Shown: one piece after another, positions 1-12,881 of the stretch | How the letters are laid out: each line of letters begins with the position of its first letter | Position numbering within the stretch: position 1 is the first letter of the stretch | From: Nitrospira sp. | GTDB lineage: Bacteria > Nitrospirota > Nitrospiria > Nitrospirales > Nitrospiraceae | Assembly: GCA_030123605.1 (NCBI GenBank) | Contig: CP126123.1 | Location: forward strand, 992,001 to 1,056,000 | Length of the DNA stretch: 64,000 bases | Direction: 5' to 3' | The notes under the pieces: generated by a model | Databases searched by the model: none | Told to the model about the DNA's origin: nothing | What the model saw: the letters and a program-made list of their open reading frames with translations, nothing else | Position numbers and translations under genes: made by a program

Positions 1-4610
<4,610 letters not shown>

Positions 4611-4878
4611 AAGGCCTATCGAGAATAAAGGTGTGTGACGGGGTCGGTGCGGCGAACAGCGCAGTCTTGGATCAGTCCGGAGCCCAAGGTCCAAACCGCA
4701 AGACTTGCCTTCGGTCGTGAGAAGATGACCTGATACGGTCCTCTCGGGCCACTATCATCCATCGGGTACTACCATTAGCACAGGCAACGGACCGCATCAA
4801 GCGTTACAGCGATTCCACAGCACCGTACATTGAACCACATTTCCATTCGCTGATGCCGGGTATTTCCAATGAGGACCC
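4611..4878. other. Intergenic region between the CNNM and RlpA-type genes
   Basis: 268 bp without a credible gene. It should hold the promoter of the CNNM-type gene on the minus strand. An inverted repeat (GATGCCGGG near 4853 pairing with CCCGGCATC near 4887) with a long loop spans the stop codon of the RlpA-type gene and may be a weak terminator. I see no RNA gene. Confidence 0.35.
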
Positions 4879-5586
4879 TCATGGACTCCCGGCATCGGGT
4901 CTTTCGCCGTCGTCTCGGACCACGAAGGGATCGCCGTCGAACAGCCGTTTCAAATGGGCTGCGGCCTGTTCGGCCGTGGCCTCCGTGTGAAATTGGCCGG
5001 CATAGACCCGATAGCGGCGACCGTCCGGCAAATCGACCGCAACCACCTTCGAACCAGGATACCTTCCCTTCAACCGTTCGACCAAGACCTGCGCATTGGC
5101 AGGTTCGGCAAAGGCGCCCACTTGCACCAACAAGTCCCCTGCGTTTCCGGCCTTGCCCTGGTAACTGATGACACGAAGTTCGACCTCATCGGTGCCGCGT
5201 CCGACCATTCCTATGGCCTCGGCCCCCGCGAGCGACAAATCCAGAATTCTGCCTCTGGCGAACGGTCCCCGATCATTGATCCGTACGGTCACTTGCCGAC
5301 CGCTGGTCAACGACCGCACCACTGCCACCGACCCAAGCGGCAGGGTCCGATGCGCCGCCGTCAGCTTGTGCATGTCGTACCGTTCGCCGTTTGCCGTGCG
5401 GTTGCCGTGAAAACCGGGTCCGTACCAGGAGGCGCTTCCCCGTTCAACAAACCCCAGCGGATATCCAGGTGGATACGATGGACGGACCGGACTCCAGCCG
5501 GAGCAGCCGCCGAGCAGGGAGATGAGGAGGACGGCACAGAGGGAGAGAAGAAGACGTCTTCTGTCTGTCTTCTCCTCCCCCATCAT
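4879..5586 (-). CDS. rlpA: RlpA-family septal ring lipoprotein (DPBB + SPOR)
   Basis: Predicted outer-membrane lipoprotein of the RlpA lytic transglycosylase group, acting on peptidoglycan at the division septum. About 235 residues: a basic start, a hydrophobic segment and a lipobox LLGGC with the lipidated Cys at residue 28; a double-psi beta-barrel with the ASWYG, TANGE and INDRGPF motifs; and a C-terminal SPOR domain beginning at LLVQVGAF, which binds denuded glycan strands. The start is one of two adjacent ATGs (5586 or 5583), 8 bp after the stop of the ACT-domain gene; the longer frame to 5709 would overlap that gene. Confidence 0.9.
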   Translation of the reverse strand: MMGEEKTDRRRLLLSLCAVLLISLLGGCSGWSPVRPSYPPGYPLGFVERGSASWYGPGFHGNRTANGERYDMHKLTAAHRTLPLGSVAVVRSLTSGRQVTVRINDRGPFARGRILDLSLAGAEAIGMVGRGTDEVELRVISYQGKAGNAGDLLVQVGAFAEPANAQVLVERLKGRYPGSKVVAVDLPDGRRYRVYAGQFHTEATAEQAAAHLKRLFDGDPFVVRDDGERPDAGSP

Positions 5587-5594
5587 GAGGCGGA

Positions 5595-6005
5595 TCAAAA
5601 TTCGTCGAGTGATTGGGTACGCAACACCCCGAGGGCCTTGGTCGTATTGGATAGGGTCAAGACGACGATGGCACGTTTGCCCTCCCGCGACGGAGTGCAA
5701 TAGCCGCACTTCACGTTGATGCGGGCCCTGGTCAACGAATCGGCGACCTGCTTCAACGCACCCGGCTTGTTCTCAAGGCTCAGGATCAAGGCGGTCTCTT
5801 CGCGGAACTTGATTTTTGCCTTCCTGAGCGCGACGCGGGCCGCATCGACATCCGCCACGATCAACCGGAGTTTTCCAGGACCGATGACTTCGGGCGCGGA
5901 AAAGGCCTTGATGTTGACCCCCGCCGCTCCGAGCACGGACGTGACCTCGGCCAGCACACCTGGTTTGCTCTGTCCACTCACCACGAATTGCGTCGTTGTC
6001 GGCAT
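5595..6005 (-). CDS. Tandem ACT-domain protein
   Basis: 136 residues made of two ACT-like units (about 1-68 and 70-136), the first starting QFVVSGQSKPGVLAEVTSVLG and the second ALILSLENKPGALKQVADSL. ACT units bind amino acids or other small ligands and control enzymes or transporters; no catalytic domain is attached, so this is probably a stand-alone sensor. A strong ribosome site (GGAGAGGAG) precedes the ATG. It lies between a cupin gene and rlpA on the same strand and is probably co-transcribed with rlpA. Ligand unknown. Confidence 0.85.
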   Translation of the reverse strand: MPTTTQFVVSGQSKPGVLAEVTSVLGAAGVNIKAFSAPEVIGPGKLRLIVADVDAARVALRKAKIKFREETALILSLENKPGALKQVADSLTRARINVKCGYCTPSREGKRAIVVLTLSNTTKALGVLRTQSLDEF

Positions 6006-6042
6006 CGGCTCCTCTCCTCCGGTAAATCAGTCGATCGTGATA

Positions 6043-6321
6043 TCAACCCCTATACCCATACAGCCATCTCGCAGTGGTCCCGCCGATATTTCTGACGGTG
6101 TGAGGCATTCCGGCCGGAATGAAGATCTCCTCGCCTGGAATGGGCCTCAGACATTGTCCGCCGAATTCCAGTTCGAGCCACCCTTCGACCGGCATCACCA
6201 GCTCATCGGTCGTATGCACGTAATCCTCCCATACTTGCCCGGGCGGATCAACCCAAAGATCACAACTAAAGCCGCGCGCCCGCCAATCTTTGGCCACCAA
6301 GTTTCGATCGACGACTCCCAT
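6043..6321 (-). CDS. Small cupin-domain protein
   Basis: 92-residue single-domain cupin. The first motif is degenerate (VHTTDELVMPVEGWLELEF) and the second is PGEEIFIPAGMPHTVRN, retaining a metal-ligand His. Such proteins are often metal-binding sugar or small-molecule binders, but nothing here fixes a substrate. GGAGGGG lies a few bases before the ATG. Same strand as, and 37 bp upstream of, the ACT-domain gene, so probably the same transcript. Confidence 0.85.
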   Translation of the reverse strand: MGVVDRNLVAKDWRARGFSCDLWVDPPGQVWEDYVHTTDELVMPVEGWLELEFGGQCLRPIPGEEIFIPAGMPHTVRNIGGTTARWLYGYRG

Positions 6322-6449
6322 CGTTCCCCTCCCGCGGTTCCTACCGGACCGACCGGCCTGGATCCTCTCCGAATCACGCTACCGACGGGAATCCCCGGCC
6401 CATTCTCTCCTACCAGCGTCGACCGGCTCCGGACAGACAGCAGAACCAC

Positions 6450-7808
6450 TCATCGCACCTGCTCCAGCCGGCCCTTTTCACCGACCTGGATCAGCAGCAG
6501 CGTGCGGTTCAGCACGCCTTTGTCATTGAAGGAGGTGGGCCCGAGCAACGTAGGGAGCGTATCAGCCTGCTCCAGATAGGATCGGAGACGTTTGCCGGAG
6601 GTGACACCCTCGCGGATTCCCGCCAGAATCACCTGGGTTGCTTCATAGCCTTGCGCAGCGAACATGGTCGGCTCCGTATGGTAGCGGATCCGATAGGCCA
6701 CGACAAATTCGCGAACGGCCGACGCCCGGCTTTCGGCAAAAAAATTGTCGGTGAAGACACCCCCTTGGATCGATTTGTCGGGAAAGTGGGCAAGATCGGA
6801 ACTATGCCAGGCGTTGCTCCCGAGCAGGCGCACCTTCACATCTTGAAAGCGCAACTGAGCGGCGATCATCGTGGCCTCACGAAACCCACCAGGCAAATAG
6901 ATCGCGTCGAGGGAACGGCGCGAAGGGGTTCTGTACTTCTTCTGCTCCTGCGGACGACCGGAGGTGAACGCTTGGCCTGAACGATCGTCCGGTTGAATGC
7001 GCCTCCAAGCGGCCGATTTCAAACGAGTGACCTGTTTGGCAAAGTCGGTTTCCTCTGGTGCATAGGACTCCATGTCCACGATCTCGCCACCGCGCCGCCG
7101 CACTTCCTCGGCGAAAAAATGTGCGAGTTGGCGACCGTAGCCGCTGTCGGGATGGATGACGGCGAAACGCCGATACCCCAATCGGCCCATCGCGTAGGTC
7201 GTGATCTGTTCGGCCTGAAGCGAATAGGTCAGGCCGGTGCTGAACAGATAGGGGCTGAGTCGCCGGACATCAGGCAACGTGGCCGTGGGTGTGATGAGGG
7301 GAATTTTCGCCTCGTCCGACACCGCGGCGACGGCTTCCACCTGTTGGGACACGAGCGGGCCGATCACGGCCAGGGGATGCGCGTCATGCAACAGCGCGCT
7401 CAGGTGGTCTTGGATCGGCGTCGTGCCGTTCATGGCCGCATCTCGAACGATCACCTGAACCGAAGCCTGCCCCGCCTCCTTGGACGCTTGTCCGACAGCC
7501 AGTTCGACACCCTGCAGAACTTCCCGGCCGTAGGCAGCCATCGGACCGGTGAGCGGAAGCAGAGCGCCGATTTTGTAAGCGCGACCATCTGCGGCAGACG
7601 AGGAGCGATCGAGGACAGGTGGCGAAGCAGGCGGACCAGGTTTCTGGTTCGAAGGAGCCTGACAGGCGCCGGCAACGAGAAGGACGATCAGGAAATAGAT
7701 GAATCGTCCGGCGATGCCTGAGGCTCGGCAGTACTGCGCTACGTCAATTTTGGCAAGACCAGCCCCTCTTGAATAATAAACTGTTCGAATGACACATGAG
7801 CGCAACAT
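6450..7808 (-). CDS. Periplasmic ligand-binding lipoprotein (Peripla_BP_6 type)
   Basis: 452 residues related to branched-chain amino-acid receptors and LpoA/LppC-type penicillin-binding-protein activators. A hydrophobic segment at about residues 36-46 ends in a lipobox-like VAGAC (Cys49). The receptor domain starts at IGALLPLTGPMAAYG and continues with AVIGPLVSQQ and GYRRFAVIHPDSGYG, typical of type I periplasmic folds. A stretch near residues 270-295 rich in Arg, Gln and Lys looks like a family-specific insert. No ABC permease genes are adjacent, which favours a cell-wall or sensory role over transport. The start is uncertain: no clear ribosome site precedes the ATG at 7808. Confidence 0.75.
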   Translation of the reverse strand: MLRSCVIRTVYYSRGAGLAKIDVAQYCRASGIAGRFIYFLIVLLVAGACQAPSNQKPGPPASPPVLDRSSSAADGRAYKIGALLPLTGPMAAYGREVLQGVELAVGQASKEAGQASVQVIVRDAAMNGTTPIQDHLSALLHDAHPLAVIGPLVSQQVEAVAAVSDEAKIPLITPTATLPDVRRLSPYLFSTGLTYSLQAEQITTYAMGRLGYRRFAVIHPDSGYGRQLAHFFAEEVRRRGGEIVDMESYAPEETDFAKQVTRLKSAAWRRIQPDDRSGQAFTSGRPQEQKKYRTPSRRSLDAIYLPGGFREATMIAAQLRFQDVKVRLLGSNAWHSSDLAHFPDKSIQGGVFTDNFFAESRASAVREFVVAYRIRYHTEPTMFAAQGYEATQVILAGIREGVTSGKRLRSYLEQADTLPTLLGPTSFNDKGVLNRTLLLIQVGEKGRLEQVR

Positions 7809-7847
7809 CGAACGCGATCCTGCGCGTGAGCATACGTCATCGCAACG

Positions 7848-9095
7848 TTACCGCGCTTGGAGCAGGGCCTGCTGGCGGAAGCCGGGAGCGCCGGTGTTGA
7901 AGAGCGGTCTTCCGGGCTCGCGCATGACCAGCTCGACCGCTGCGACGCGGCGTTGCCGTTGCTTGCCGATGCGAAGCACGTGCTGGAACCAATCGACCGT
8001 CATCTGCTCGCCCAAGAGGTAGCGCGTCCCATTCGTGAATTGGCGGCGGTGAGCGGCCCACCATTGTTCAATCAACTGAACATTGGGCCAAGGCAAGTCC
8101 TCGTCCGGATCCAACTCGATCCTCTCATCATCCGGATTTTCGGTCGGGCCTGATTCGAAGCCTTCCGGCTTTTCCCCTTCCAGATCCTCATAGGCTAGAT
8201 CGACACCGGTGATCATCGTGAAGGATTCTCCCGTCACGCGGGCGACTTCCGGCTTTGCCATCTGCTCAATCAACCATGGAATCCCCGCCGGGTTGCCGAT
8301 CACGCCAAGCGCTTGCACCGCCATGCGGAAAGTTTCGGATCGGCCGGCCAGTTCACGCTGCCAATCATGAGCCGCGTCAAGCGGCATCCGTCTCAGCGCC
8401 ATCGCGCAAGCTGATTCGGCCCGTTCCCCGCCTTGCGAGGCGAAGCGCTGCAAGACCGGAATGGCGGAAGGTTCACCGAGCAGAGCGCCGGACCTGCCGG
8501 CCCAGAATCGACAGGTTGGATCTTCAGCACGAAGATTGTTTGTCGCCAACTGGAGGAGATCCTTCCGACCGAACTCACCGACGGCCTTGAGGGCTCGAGC
8601 CTTGAGTGAGGGATCGTCCGACTTGAGCGCATCTGTGAGTGCAGCACCAGGATCTCGGCGATGCACGGCACAAGCGGCAATCCCAACCCGCTTCTGCAGG
8701 GAGGATTCAGCGGTCAGCAATCGATGGATGTGCGGCGACACTTGCTGAAAGGGAATCCAGCCGAGCGCCGAGATGAGTCCACGGGACAACTCCATGGATG
8801 CGCAACCAACCGTGAGCACCTCGTTGATCCGATCCTCATACCCGCTTTCAAAGGCCAGGACCGCCGCCGCGAAGACTTCACCCGGCTCCTGTTGCGTTAA
8901 TCCTTCCTTGCAAAAATTCCAGCCGGCGTCTCCTGCCACCCGCAGCCCATCAAGATGCGCCTCCACCCGATCATCCAGCTTGGCGAGATCCTTCAGGGCA
9001 TAGTGCGGCGCATGGACGGCGTTATTCCGAAGGAGCCAGAGAAAGGCAGCTTCTTCAGCATGCTGGCTGACAATCGACTCAATGATTGGTCCCAT
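7848..9095 (-). CDS. TIGR02270-family HEAT-repeat protein, copy 1
   Basis: 415 residues. The N-terminal motif (HAEEAAFLWLLRN, then LDDRVEAHLDGL) is the signature I associate with TIGR02270 proteins, which often sit beside T6SS clusters; HEAT-like helical repeats (EFGRKDLLQLA, LLGEPSAIPVLQRFA, VIGNPAGIPWLIEQM) fill residues 120-270, followed by an acidic linker (ENPDDERIELDPDEDLP) and a Trp-rich C-terminus. Probably a protein-binding scaffold; the exact role is unknown. A second full paralogue ends the T6SS operon at 11409 and a third, broken copy of this gene's 5' end lies at 9906-10122 beyond the vapBC module. Confidence 0.8.
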   Translation of the reverse strand: MGPIIESIVSQHAEEAAFLWLLRNNAVHAPHYALKDLAKLDDRVEAHLDGLRVAGDAGWNFCKEGLTQQEPGEVFAAAVLAFESGYEDRINEVLTVGCASMELSRGLISALGWIPFQQVSPHIHRLLTAESSLQKRVGIAACAVHRRDPGAALTDALKSDDPSLKARALKAVGEFGRKDLLQLATNNLRAEDPTCRFWAGRSGALLGEPSAIPVLQRFASQGGERAESACAMALRRMPLDAAHDWQRELAGRSETFRMAVQALGVIGNPAGIPWLIEQMAKPEVARVTGESFTMITGVDLAYEDLEGEKPEGFESGPTENPDDERIELDPDEDLPWPNVQLIEQWWAAHRRQFTNGTRYLLGEQMTVDWFQHVLRIGKQRQRRVAAVELVMREPGRPLFNTGAPGFRQQALLQAR

Positions 9096-9177
9096 CCGTG
9101 CCGCTCAAGCAATCGATCAAAGAGGTTGCGCAGTCCGTTTCATCTGCAGCTCAAGCCGTGATCGGTCGCACTCCATC

Positions 9178-9213
9178 TTGACATATTGATGTATCATACA
9201 TATGCTTTGACAT
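9178..9213 (+). promoter_or_regulatory. vapBC promoter with spacer palindrome, predicted leaderless
   Basis: TTGACA at 9178-9183 and TATGCT at 9201-9206 are separated by exactly 17 bp. The -10 ends 7 nt before the vapB ATG, so transcription should start at or next to the ATG. A perfect 13-bp palindrome ATGTATCATACAT (9189-9201) fills the spacer and is a likely VapB or VapBC operator. TTGACATAT recurs at 9178 and 9207. Confidence 0.7.
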
Positions 9214-9465
9214 ATGCGAACAACCATTCGTCTCGATGATCATGTACTCAGATCCGCTAAACGCTATGCCCAGGAAACCGGTCGAACCCTGACCGCTCTG
9301 ATTGAAGATGCCTTGCGTCAGGTCCTTGGCTCACACCAGGCCAAGACACGACGATCACGGGTCAAGCTGACGACGGTCAAGGGACGGGGGGTGCGACCCG
9401 GCATTGATGTGGATGACTCCGCCTCCTTGCTTGCCATGATGGAAGAGCCGCGTGATTCTGCTTGA
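9214..9465 (+). CDS. vapB: VapB-type ribbon-helix-helix antitoxin
   Basis: 83 residues starting MRTTIRLDDHVLRSAKRYAQ, a typical ribbon-helix-helix DNA-binding fold of type II antitoxins, followed by a basic linker and an acidic C-terminal tail that should wrap the toxin. The last 14 bases overlap the PIN toxin gene, so the pair is translationally coupled. The family normally neutralises the toxin and represses its own promoter; the palindrome just upstream fits. No Shine-Dalgarno is possible if transcription starts at the ATG. Confidence 0.88.
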   Translation: MRTTIRLDDHVLRSAKRYAQETGRTLTALIEDALRQVLGSHQAKTRRSRVKLTTVKGRGVRPGIDVDDSASLLAMMEEPRDSA

Positions 9466-9880
9466 TGTCAACGTCCTGGTGTACGCACATCGGGAAGACA
9501 CGCCAAATCACCACGCGTACGTGAGCTGGCTTGAGGACCTGATTAACTCCGATCAAGCGTACGGCCTTTCTGACCTCGTGCTGAGCGGTTTTATCCGCGT
9601 TGTGACCCATCCGAAAGTCTTTACTCCCCGCAGCACCATTCACCAAGCGATCGCGTTTGTGCAACAGTTACGCGGTCAACCCAATTGCGTGGTCATCGCC
9701 CCAGGTCCCCGCCACTGGGACATTTTTTGTCGTCTCTGTAAAGAAGCCGACGTCAAAGGGAATCTCGTACCGGATGCCTACTTCGCTGCACTGGCCATCG
9801 AAAGCGGCAGCGAGTGGGTCACCACCGACCACGACTACAGCCGTTTTTCAGGTTTGCGCTGCCGCCATCCCCTGCAGTGA
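9452..9880 (+). CDS. vapC: VapC-type PIN-domain ribonuclease toxin
   Basis: 142 residues, GTG start. PIN fold with the expected acidic residues: Asp5 in LLDVNVLVYA, an acidic residue in the central helices, Asp in LVPDAYFAALA, and Asp in TTDHDYSRF near the C-terminus. VapC toxins are Mg2+-dependent endoribonucleases that cut tRNA or rRNA sites; the target here cannot be told. It overlaps vapB by 14 nt. Its 3' end abuts the decayed TIGR02270 fragment on the opposite strand. Confidence 0.9.
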   Translation: MILLDVNVLVYAHREDTPNHHAYVSWLEDLINSDQAYGLSDLVLSGFIRVVTHPKVFTPRSTIHQAIAFVQQLRGQPNCVVIAPGPRHWDIFCRLCKEADVKGNLVPDAYFAALAIESGSEWVTTDHDYSRFSGLRCRHPLQ

Positions 9881-9905
9881 CCGATCTCCACTCCCATCCG
9901 CTGCG

Positions 9906-10122
9906 CAAAGACTTCTCCCAGGTCTTCATGGTGTAACCCTTCTTTGCAGAACTCCCCGCCGCTATCCCCGGCCACCCGCAGTCCATCAGGATGCGCTTCG
10001 ATCCGGTCATCCAGCTTGGCGAGATTCTTCAGCGCATAATGCGGCGCATGGACGGCGTTATTCCGAAGGAGCCAGAGAAAGGCGGATTCTTCAGCATATT
10101 GACTGATGATGGACGCAATCAT
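9906..10122 (-). pseudogene. Truncated duplicate of the TIGR02270 gene 5' end
   Basis: Reading the minus strand from ATG 10122 gives about 70 residues nearly identical to the N-terminus of the full TIGR02270 protein at 7848-9095 (shared FLWLLRNNAVHAPHYALK and EAHPDGLRVAGD versus EAHLDGLRVAGD), then similarity stops. DNA identity is also high (the stretch at 10042-10085 matches 9004-9047). The rest of the gene is missing, so it is not functional. It is a direct repeat of the real gene's start, with vapBC between the two copies. Confidence 0.85.
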
Positions 10123-10337
10123 CTGAAACACCCATCCGACAACCCTAGGAACCCAACAGTCTCCCCTTTGATCAGCAACGAACTCGCGCGCGCCACACTC
10201 ACCCAGGCTCGGGTTGGCCTCACCCTCCCCATCGCCATCGCGAGCGCGATATAGATATGACTCCGTCTTCTGCTTCCCCTGTCCACGACGCAACGCTGCG
10301 AGGGAAATGATTGAATTCCGACCGGAGTCGTTCTATC

Positions 10338-10372
10338 TTGACTCGAATCTCACATTGAGATACTGTGTCTGC
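10338..10372 (+). promoter_or_regulatory. higBA promoter with spacer palindrome, predicted leaderless
   Basis: TTGACT at 10338-10343 and TACTGT at 10361-10366, 17-bp spacer. The -10 ends 6 nt before the GTG of higB. The spacer holds a 15-bp palindrome (ATCTCA-CAT-TGAGAT, 10347-10361), a likely HigA operator. Same design as the vapBC and brnTA promoters. Confidence 0.65.
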
Positions 10373-10660
10373 GTGCATGTCATCACCCGAAGGAGGCTGA
10401 CCGAATTCGCTCAGAACCATCCGGATGCGCGGACCCCGCTGCACCACTGGTTTGCCATTGTCAGGAAGACTGATTATCAATCCTTCGCCCACTTGCGAAT
10501 CACGTTTCCCTCCGCCGATCAAGTAGGACACTTCACGGTCTTCAACATCGCGGGGAATAAATATCGTCTGATTGTCGCCATTCATTACAACCGGAAGAAA
10601 GTTTATATTAGGCACGTACTCACACATGCCGAGTACGACCGAGGCAACTGGAGGAACTAA
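10373..10660 (+). CDS. higB: HigB-family mRNA interferase toxin
   Basis: 95 residues from GTG 10373 (HVITRRRLTEFAQNHPDA, then VFNIAGNKYRLIVAIHYN and VLTHAEYDRGNW), matching the HigB_toxin family, whose members cleave translated mRNA on the ribosome. An ATG at 10307 and the longer frame to 10214 are rejected because family similarity begins at 10373 and the promoter ends just before it. higA follows after 3 nt. The toxin-first order is normal for higBA. Confidence 0.87.
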   Translation: MHVITRRRLTEFAQNHPDARTPLHHWFAIVRKTDYQSFAHLRITFPSADQVGHFTVFNIAGNKYRLIVAIHYNRKKVYIRHVLTHAEYDRGNWRN

Positions 10661-10663
10661 GTC

Positions 10664-11125
10664 ATGCTTGCCAAATACATCCACGAGGCAAACGCTGAAT
10701 ACCGCCGGATTCGTAAGCGGATTCCGCTTGGCGTATTGCACAGCGAGGAAGAATACGATAATGCGGTTGCCGTCCTCGATGACATTCTGGACGAAATCGG
10801 CCAAAACGAGAACCACCCCCTGGCCGACCTGGCCGAGATGTTGGCCCTGTCCATCGAGTCGTATGAGGACGCCCATGTTTCGCTACCTGAACCAGGTGGA
10901 CCAGAGATTCTGCGAGGTCTGATGGACGAACATGGGCTCAAGCAATCCGACTTCCCTCAGATCGGAAGCCAGGGGGTGGTTTCGGAGATCCTTTCTGGAA
11001 AACGTGAGCTGAACGTTCGCCAAATCGTCCACCTCGCAACCCGGTTCGGCGTCTCGCCCGCGCTGTTCATCCCGCTCACCACATGGAAAAAGAAAGCGCC
11101 GGCTCGAAGAAGACAGGGAACATGA
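10664..11125 (+). CDS. higA: HigA-family helix-turn-helix antitoxin
   Basis: 153 residues. The N-terminal half is helical and acidic (EEYDNAVAVLDDILDEIG), fitting toxin binding. The C-terminal half is an XRE-type helix-turn-helix (LKQSDFPQIGSQGVVSEILS, then KRELNVRQIVHLATRFGVSP), fitting operator binding. It starts 3 nt after higB, so the two are one transcript. The helix-turn-helix at the C-terminal end is usual for HigA partners of this toxin family. Confidence 0.87.
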   Translation: MLAKYIHEANAEYRRIRKRIPLGVLHSEEEYDNAVAVLDDILDEIGQNENHPLADLAEMLALSIESYEDAHVSLPEPGGPEILRGLMDEHGLKQSDFPQIGSQGVVSEILSGKRELNVRQIVHLATRFGVSPALFIPLTTWKKKAPARRRQGT

Positions 11126-11408
11126 GACAAGGACATCCGACTCCTTCGGGTTCGTCCCACAAATTTCGTTCATAACCCGTTCGCCCTGAGCCCGTCGAAG
11201 GGCACGTACTTTCAGAGAGTTCCGTTCATGGTTCGACAAGCTCACCACGAGCGAATTTCTGGGACAGTACACTAGCACGGAGCACACCCACCCAAAGCGG
11301 CTCCTTTCGCGATAAGTCAATAGTCATGCCCGACCCCAGTTCGCATAGCCGAGTCCCCTATCGGGGTACAGCAGAACTGTCATGAGGATACGCGACCTCA
11401 GCCGGATG
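11126..11408. other. Intergenic region between higA and the T6SS operon end
   Basis: 283 bp with no credible gene. It holds the dispersed-repeat hairpin (11180-11255) and a short CCCC-TATC-GGGG inverted repeat near 11356 that could help end the T6SS transcript, although no T-tract follows on the minus strand. Confidence 0.4.
11180..11255. repeat. Imperfect palindromic intergenic repeat
   Basis: TTCGCCCTGAGCCCGTCGAA at the left pairs with TTCGACAAGCTCACCACGAG plus CGAA at the right, giving a long imperfect hairpin of about 76 bp. Sequences of the type CCCTGAGCCTGTCGAAGGG with GTTCGACAAGCTCACCACG are widespread dispersed repeats in many proteobacterial and Nitrospira genomes, from memory. Probably a non-autonomous REP-like element. 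Confidence 0.7.
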
Positions 11409-12839
11409 TCAGCCCCTCTGTAACTGTCCCGCAAAATACCAGCTGCCTTCTTGAAAATGGTCGCCATTCACCTTTACCCATTCCGCGTATTGGGTCAGCG
11501 CCACCTCTTGTTGGGCCACGGACATATCGGTCTCAAATGGGAAATCGACGGCGTAGCGAATCACGAATTCCTCGTACGCCAATTGCCTCACTTGCCGAGG
11601 ACTCTGTTCACTTACTAAATTTTCCAGAAGTCGTGCTGGCGAATAGGGCTTTCCATTGCGATAGCGGAGGTTGGGATCGAAGCGTAACTTGTTGGCGCTC
11701 CACCATCTCTGCCAGGCTTCGAGTTTCAGTGACAACCTGGTCACGGTCGAGCCGTACGGTCGGCCATCCGGTCGCATGAACGGCTCACCTTGTTTGAGCG
11801 TTCCGCGCTCTTCATCGAATAATTCATCTTCATCGACCAATTCAGGGATAAAGACTTGCTCATAGAGCTGCGCACCAGTGATAAGGTTCAGAGCCAATGC
11901 GGCTGATTCTCCAAGGTCGGCGTTCGACAGATAAGACTGGAGCACCTCCACTGCGGCCATATCGCCCAGCAAGCCTAGACCCAACAGGACATTCCTGTCA
12001 GCCGTGCGATTCCTCACACGCTCCAAGAGAAGATTGACCGCGGAGCGATCGGCGGCCAGCCCCAATATCAGCGCGGCCCAACTGTTCTGAGGCACCACCT
12101 GAGCACAATGCGCCACGATGTCCTTGTTGCCCAGGCGAGCCAAAGCCAATGCTGCCGCCTTTTGTACATCCGATTCACTGCGAGTTAGGCACTCCTTCAG
12201 AGAAGGCAAGGCAGAGCTCGAAGCACCAAGACGTCCCAACGCCCACAGAACAGTCGCCGGATCAGGAACCTCACTTCCTGCAAGACGCTCCAACACCTGA
12301 CAGGCTCGCTGGACGCGTCGATATCCAAAGACCTCAGGAAACACGATCGCGAGCCGGGGGTCTCCTGATGACAGCCGGCTCAAGAATTCATCCGTCCATT
12401 CTTCGGGTAATTCGTGCTTCAACGCGTCCCTCATGGCCCGGACTTTCTGTTCATCCGTTGGCTTCAGACCTTCGAGCAGGCCAAATAACGAATCTAGTTG
12501 CCGTTGCCGGCAAAACACTCGTACCGCCGCGTGAAGCTCACCATAATCGCCTTCAACCGCTGCGTCCCGACACATCTCCAGAGCCAAATCTTTTCCGACC
12601 ACCAGGGCGTCGATATGCGCTTCAAACCGCTCCTCGAATTCGGCCAGATCCTTCCAGGTCATTTCTGGATTATCCAGCAGGGAGAGCCGTTGGCCATAGA
12701 GAAAGGACGCTTCATCGAGATGCTCTTTGTACAGCTCAACGTAGAACCGCCGAGGGCCGGCGCCGATCGGCATCGGGGATCTTTTCGGCTGGGGGGAGGC
12801 AGCCGGAGGAGTCGCACTCATCGGAGGAACGCCGGACAT
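11409..12839 (-). CDS. TIGR02270-family HEAT-repeat protein, copy 2 (T6SS-linked)
   Basis: 476 residues. The N-terminal core YKEHLDEASFLYGQR then LAEFEERFEAHIDALVVG matches copy 1 at 7848 in pattern but not closely in sequence. Helical HEAT-like repeats run from about residue 130 to 320 and a Trp-rich end (LEAWQRWWSANK, WYFAGQLQRG) follows. It is the last gene of the T6SS transcript, 42 bp after the DUF2169 gene, so a role in loading or assembling the spike complex is plausible but inferred. The N-terminal Pro/Ser/Ala-rich stretch looks disordered. Confidence 0.8.
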   Translation of the reverse strand: MSGVPPMSATPPAASPQPKRSPMPIGAGPRRFYVELYKEHLDEASFLYGQRLSLLDNPEMTWKDLAEFEERFEAHIDALVVGKDLALEMCRDAAVEGDYGELHAAVRVFCRQRQLDSLFGLLEGLKPTDEQKVRAMRDALKHELPEEWTDEFLSRLSSGDPRLAIVFPEVFGYRRVQRACQVLERLAGSEVPDPATVLWALGRLGASSSALPSLKECLTRSESDVQKAAALALARLGNKDIVAHCAQVVPQNSWAALILGLAADRSAVNLLLERVRNRTADRNVLLGLGLLGDMAAVEVLQSYLSNADLGESAALALNLITGAQLYEQVFIPELVDEDELFDEERGTLKQGEPFMRPDGRPYGSTVTRLSLKLEAWQRWWSANKLRFDPNLRYRNGKPYSPARLLENLVSEQSPRQVRQLAYEEFVIRYAVDFPFETDMSVAQQEVALTQYAEWVKVNGDHFQEGSWYFAGQLQRG

Positions 12840-12881
12840 TGGAAATACCTACAGCTCCTGAGTCCGCAATCGAACCGCCTG

